From positions 620,001 through 684,000 of the forward strand of contig NC_091046.1 of NCBI RefSeq assembly GCF_963966145.1: a stretch of DNA of 64,000 bases, given 5' to 3'. A program made the translations under genes and the position numbers. The notes beneath the pieces were generated by a model, which ran no database searches, was not told where the DNA came from, and worked only from the letters and a program-made list of their open reading frames with translations. The stretch is from Tenebrio molitor (Eukaryota > Arthropoda > Insecta > Coleoptera > Tenebrionidae). Each line of letters starts with the position of its first letter. Within the stretch, counting starts at the first letter, position 1. Below, one piece after another: positions 59,946 through 64,000 of this stretch.

Positions 59946-60095
59946 TAGTTATTTATGCAACAAGTGCAAAAAGTGAATGATTATTGCACGCGACGTGAAA
60001 ATTGTCCCAAGAGCCGCAGGCGAGTGGGACAACACGTCAAGTGCAATAACACTTTTTGCACGTGTTTCATACAACATTTTTTCTATGATCGAACA
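59946..60095. repeat. Palindromic element, GAG-core family, reverse orientation
   Basis: Left end TAATAGTTATTTATGCAACA. The arms GTGCAAAAAGTG and CACTTTTTGCAC, then ATTGCACGCGACGTG and CACGTCAAGTGCAAT, pair around GAGCCGCAGGCGAG. The other end is CATACAACATTTTTTCTATG. One of the clearest members. Confidence 0.75.
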
Positions 60096-60350
60096 AAAAA
60101 ACGAGAAAAAAACAACGGTAAACAACAGTTCAGTCCTGTGCGTCGTGTGTGAAAAATGCAATATGCAATGAACACTCCGTAGAGGATCCCTCTACAGAAC
60201 ACTCACTTTTTGCACGATCGTAGACAGACTGTTGACAGATGCGTGCAATAAAGACTTTATTGCACTACTGCAATTAAGAGGCACTTTTTCCACTAAAAAC
60301 AATGCACACTCACTTTTTGCACGATCGTAGAAAAAATATATTATAATAAT

Positions 60351-60590
60351 ATCGTGTGTTCCAATAAAAACTCACTCGCAGTAAGCCATGACTATAGAGA
60401 TAGATAGACTGGTCATGTCGATTTTAGGATCATTGGAAGTAGTTCATTTGTTACTTACAAATTTTCATCATATTGTGAATGACAGATAACCTATAAATTT
60501 ACTTTAGTAGTTCATTTCACATCTGGTACTAAGACATACTTCACTTTTGTCATGGCTTGCTGCGAGTGAGTTTTTTGTGGAACACACGAT
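60351..60590. mobile_element. 240-bp MITE with inverted repeats of about 40 bp
   Basis: ATCGTGTGTTCCAATAAAAA and TTTTTTGTGGAACACACGAT begin and end arms of about 40 bp that also contain ACTCACTCGCAGTAAGCCAT. The interior is AT-rich. The target duplication is not clear. Confidence 0.75.
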
Positions 60591-60596
60591 ACGTAT

Positions 60597-60964
60597 AGTT
60601 TGTCTCAATTCTAAATTTCCACCACCTGTTGAATTATGTTGTAAAAATAAAAATATTTCTAAATTGGGGATTCTTATAACCCAAGTTGGCAATATAATTA
60701 TTTTATAAACATGATTCGAAAACATTAAAATTAGTTCATAAACTTATTTTGCTTTTACAATACGATTTTCTACCTACTAACTTGCTGCATTAAAAAAAAA
60801 AGGTTTTCGTTCTTTTCCTTATTCTAAAATTTTGAGTTGTAAAACTGGAAATTGACAGATAACCTAACAAATACAATCTGACACATTTTTCACCAAACAG
60901 TGTTGCCGGTTGTATTTCCAACGTAGAATGCAGTGTTGGTGGAAATTTAGAATTGAGACAGACT
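60597..60964. mobile_element. Element with inverted repeats of about 28 bp
   Basis: AGTTTGTCTCAATTCTAAAT at the left and ATTTAGAATTGAGACAGACT at the right are inverted copies with one mismatch, and continue into TTCCACCAC/GTTGGTGGAA. About 370 bp, non-coding. Confidence 0.7.
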
Positions 60965-60967
60965 TTA

Positions 60968-61003
60968 CCACAGACAATTAAACTATAGTTTAATTGTCTG
61001 TGG
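60968..61003. repeat. Perfect 36-bp palindrome flanked by ACTTTAC direct repeats
   Basis: CCACAGACAATTAAACTA is followed at once by its exact reverse complement. ACTTTAC stands directly before and after it. It looks like a minute insertion with a 7-bp duplication, or a site for a dimeric protein. Confidence 0.85.
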
Positions 61004-61427
61004 ACTTTACCTGGTGATTTATTATATTTTAGTATTTTATGTTATCTATGGTTCTCTGATTTGAGTATCGCCATCTACCGTATGTTTATTTATTAAGTGT
61101 CACTGGCGGGAGTGTGAGCTGTTCAAATAGGACCAATGAAAAACTCGTACTTGTGTAATATTGGACCAGAGCAGAGGTCACCTTGAGGATCAAAATTGAT
61201 TCCTATTTGAAATTCGCTTTGAAAATTACAAGTGAGGAGATCCCTGAAGTTAGAAAAGAGGCAAGTGCAAGATTAATTTACCCTTATTTCTGTCAAAATT
61301 TTTGACGACCCTTGCAATGTCATAACATTCAATTGTTTTGTTTTTATAAAATAATTTAAAAAAATAATTCCAGCCTCCACCTTCTGCCCTAGCTCCTGTA
61401 GAAACTCTAGCTCCAGAACCCGTCAAA

Positions 61428-63479
61428 ATGGAAGGCCAGACGGGCCACAAGTTCATAGGTCGGGGGGCCCACAAGGGCAAGGGAATCGCCGTTTTCACGA
61501 GCGGCGGCGACTCACAGGTTAAGTCAACACTGATCTTAGCCAGTCGTGATAAGGCGATTTTTAGGGAATGAATGCCGCCGTGAGGGCCGTGGTGCGCATG
61601 GGAATATACTTGGGATGTAAAGTGTATTTCATTAAGGAGGGCTACCAGGGCATGGTTGACGGCGGCAAGTACATCGTCGAGGCCAACTGGTCCTCGGTCA
61701 GTTCCATCATCCACAAGGGGGGCACGGTGATCGGTTCCGCGCGTTGCATGGACTTCAAGGAGCGCGCGGGACGTCTCAAAGCCGCCAAGAACCTGGTGGA
61801 CCGCGGCATCACCAATTTGGTGGTGATCGGCGGTGACGGTAGTCTCACCGGCGCCGATCTCTTCCGCCAAGAGTGGAGTTCGCTTCTTGAGGAACTCGTC
61901 GCCACCAAAAAGATCACCGTTGACCAACAGCAGAAATATCGCACGCTCCAGATTGCCGGGCTTGTGGGCTCCATCGACAATGATTTCTGTGGCACAGATA
62001 TGACCATCGGGACGGACAGTGCTCTGCACAGGATCATAGAGGCCTGCGACGCAATCGTCAGTACGGCCTATTCGCATCAACGCACCTTCATCATGGAAGT
62101 TATGGGGCGGCATTGCGGGTAAATTTTTTTGCCAATGTTAGACATAAATATTGCAAATGTGATGTTAAATCGGTGTTGTCTACTGGATTTGACGTTTTTA
62201 TAGGTACTTGGCCATCGTGGCCGCCCTCACCTCAGAGGCCGATTACGTGTTCGTTCCCGAATCACCGCCACCGGACGATTGGCAAAAACGGCTGTGCGAT
62301 AAATTAGAACAGGTATATGCCTGTTGGAGGCCCAATGTACTAACGCCAGCTCATTTTACTAACCATGTTTACATTTTGAAATTATGACAAGTGTAGAAAG
62401 CGTAAGAATCGCTGAAGGTCATATAGGTCACAGGCTAATCTGTAGAGGGCGTGGCGATTTTGATCTGTCACATAAGGGAGCGCCTGACTTGAATGAATAA
62501 ATTTGATTACATTTTGAAAACTTTATTTTTTAGTTTTCAAGGTCATTTACAATTATTGTTAACTTGGCAATGTGCCAGTAATCACCAAATATGAGATAAC
62601 TTTGTTTGAAAGTAATTTAATTTAATGCTTCAAATTTAAAAATTTTACCCAATTATTATTTCTATTGTTTCCAACTATTTTTAAGATGTATTAGATTATC
62701 AAATCCAATTTGGTAGACATCACATGTGTTGCTTTGAACCGCTAGTTGTTTTCAAAATTTTGAAAAAGGTTGATCCATTTTGCAGCTACTTAGCTCTTGT
62801 GACCGCAATGGTGACCGAGGCTTCTTGGGCTTTTATACCGGAATCTCCGGCAGAACCGGACTGGCAAGAAAAACTCTGTAATAAATGTCATCAGGTAGAA
62901 TGTGACGTTTCAACACGTTTCTCTTATCCATTTTCCTTTTGCTCAATTCCCCTTGTTCCCAGGAACGTCAAATGGGCCAACGTTTGAACATCATCATTGT
63001 AGCCGAGGGCGCCATCGATCGCAACGGCGAGGCCATCACGGCCGAAATGATCAAGAAAGTGGTAGTGGACAATCTGCAACAAGACACCAGAATCACCGTC
63101 CTGGGCCACGTACAGCGCGGCGGAAATCCTTCGGCTTTCGACAGGATTCTGGGATGCCGCATGGGGGCAGAGGCGGTGATGGCGTTGGTGGAAGCCGACG
63201 AGAACACCGAGCCCTGTATCATCTCGCTGGACGGGAACCAGGCTGTAAGGGTGCCTTTGATGGATTGCGTCAAGCGCACCAAAGCAGTAGCTCAAGTAAG
63301 CGATTTTCGATTTGGACATCGCAACAATACTAAATGGTGTTTAGGCGATGGCGGATAAGAAGTTCGAACTTGCCGTGGAGCTTCGCGGGAAGTCGTTCAT
63401 GCGCAATTTGGAAACTTACAAGCTTTTGACACGACTGAAGCCACCCAAAGGCGCCTTCGATGAACAGGGACACGGCAAG
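61428..63479 (+). CDS. Pfk: ATP-dependent 6-phosphofructokinase, N-terminal part (continues past the window)
   Basis: Exons 61374-61517 (first ATG at 61428), 61565-62118, then 62204-62312 or 62786-62894, 62963-63295 and 63345-63479; the gene then runs off the right edge. Pfk turns fructose-6-phosphate and ATP into the 1,6-bisphosphate, the committed step of glycolysis. Visible motifs are FTSGGDSQGMNAAVR, IGGDGSLTGA (ATP), GSIDNDFCGTDMTIGTDSA (catalytic Asp), MEVMGRHCGYLA and the signature RITVLGHVQRGGNPSAFDR. The frame is open upstream of 61428 to the acceptor at 61373 (PPPSALAPVETLAPEPVK), so an earlier coding exon may exist; I could not find it. Only the N-terminal catalytic half is present, with the C-terminal regulatory half expected beyond 64,000. 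Confidence 0.95.
62204..62312 (+). CDS. Pfk: Pfk alternative exon a
   Basis: 109 nt, phase 2 in and 0 out. Encodes YLAIVAALTSEADYVFVPES and onward. Same length and phase as exon b at 62786-62894, with similar protein, so only one of the two can be used in a normal transcript. Confidence 0.9.
62786..62894 (+). CDS. Pfk: Pfk alternative exon b
   Basis: 109 nt, same phases as exon a. Encodes YLALVTAMVTEASWAFIPES and onward to CNKCHQ. It differs from exon a at about 17 of 36 positions, more than expected for a fresh duplication, so both copies are probably under selection. Confidence 0.9.
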
Positions 63480-63735
63480 GTGTGTTTCAGCGAATTATCT
63501 GTGGTCAGATAAGATTGAGAGTTCAGTTGACGCGTAAAAACAGTAAAAAATTACTTTTGACAGGTATGTCGCTAGAGTCAGTCTATAAATCGGCTTTTGT
63601 TTTTCGTGTCAATTTAACCTCCAAAAGTTTTTTATCGCATGGTACAAATCCAGTTAAGTGGTCGTGCCAATGTAGCTAGCCTAACAGTTTGGGTTGATTT
63701 GAACAATATTTAACAAGTTTTATTTTTGCCAATAG

Positions 63736-63759
63736 CCGCGTGAAAGTTTGTGGGAATCG
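63736..63759 (+). CDS. Pfk: Possible 24-nt microexon of Pfk
   Basis: CCGCGTGAAAGTTTGTGGGA and four more bases lie between an acceptor (TTTTTGCCAATAG) and a GTGAGT donor, in phase 0 after the exon ending 63479. It would add PRESLWES at the linker between the two Pfk halves. Based on splice consensus only. Another acceptor-like TTTCTCTTTCAG stands at 63985, by the window edge. Confidence 0.35.
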
Positions 63760-64000
63760 GTGAGTATTTCAGGTACCTGTATTGCTTTAGCACTTCTTGA
63801 AAAGCTTTAACCACCGATTTAGAGTATTATTGTTAACAGCTTCAACTTCCATGACTGTACACAACTGTTGTATTTGTCAAATATGTATTTCTTATATCTT
63901 TTTTTTTTTTCATTAAAATGTTTTGTTCTGTGTAACTCTATTGCTGAAAAGTATTTTTTGTAGTAGGCTCGACTTTCTCTTTCAGGACGTATTAAATAAA

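Larger units (their letters stand above)
58413..61373. other. Intergenic region between EDEM3 and Pfk
   Basis: Two divergent genes are separated by about 3 kb. It holds an ATC microsatellite (59024-59052), a dispersed repeat (59051-59252), a palindrome (59946-60095), a further inverted segment near 60180-60340, two MITE-like elements and a perfect 36-bp palindrome. No coding exon is recognised. Promoters of both genes must lie here. Confidence 0.55.

Overview
This 64 kb window is nuclear DNA from an insect. It carries intron-split orthologs of insect genes (rhinoceros, nervous wreck, moladietz/DUOXA), a tramtrack/lola-type BTB zinc-finger gene, many very short introns (about 50-60 bp), and AT-rich gaps full of small inverted-repeat transposons. 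A beetle is my best guess for the host. That is inference from the overall look of the genes and repeats, because no marker gene for species is present.

Layout, left to right. 0.5-2.8 kb: Cdc6 (+), replication licensing, with E2F-like sites upstream. 2.8-7.8 kb: repeat-rich gap. 7.8-16.5 kb: rhinoceros (+), a JADE-like PHD chromatin protein of about 2,500 residues. 18.3-31.9 kb: nervous wreck (+), an F-BAR/2xSH3 synaptic endocytic adaptor in 14 exons, whose two large introns are packed with mobile elements. 31.9-36.1 kb: 3' UTR followed by transposon fragments. 36.2-37.8 kb: an unrecognised serine-rich protein gene (+). 38.2-42.3 kb: a BTB gene (+) with three tandem alternative zinc-finger 3' exons. 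43.0-47.6 kb: a gene-dense block with DUOXA/moladietz (+), a C3orf38-like gene (-), a TAF9-like gene (-) and ABHD13 (+). 47.6-50.6 kb: transposon gap. 50.6-58.4 kb: EDEM3 (-), an ER-associated degradation mannosidase with a PA domain. 58.4-61.4 kb: repeats. 61.4 kb to the right edge: phosphofructokinase (+), cut off by the window end, with a pair of mutually exclusive exons.

The genes do not form one pathway. They are an ordinary mix of housekeeping and neuronal genes. The nearest thing to a system is in the repeats. A family of short palindromic elements recurs at about ten places. Copies share end motifs and a GAG...CGAG core, but the stem arms differ from copy to copy while staying self-complementary within each copy. 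Several other inverted-repeat elements have clear target duplications (8 bp hAT type; TA Tc1/mariner type), and two can be compared with an empty paralogous site inside the window.

The exon joins were worked out by hand from splice-site consensus, reading frame and recalled family sequences. No alignment or transcript data were available. EDEM3 has one apparent single-base frameshift that could be an assembly error.
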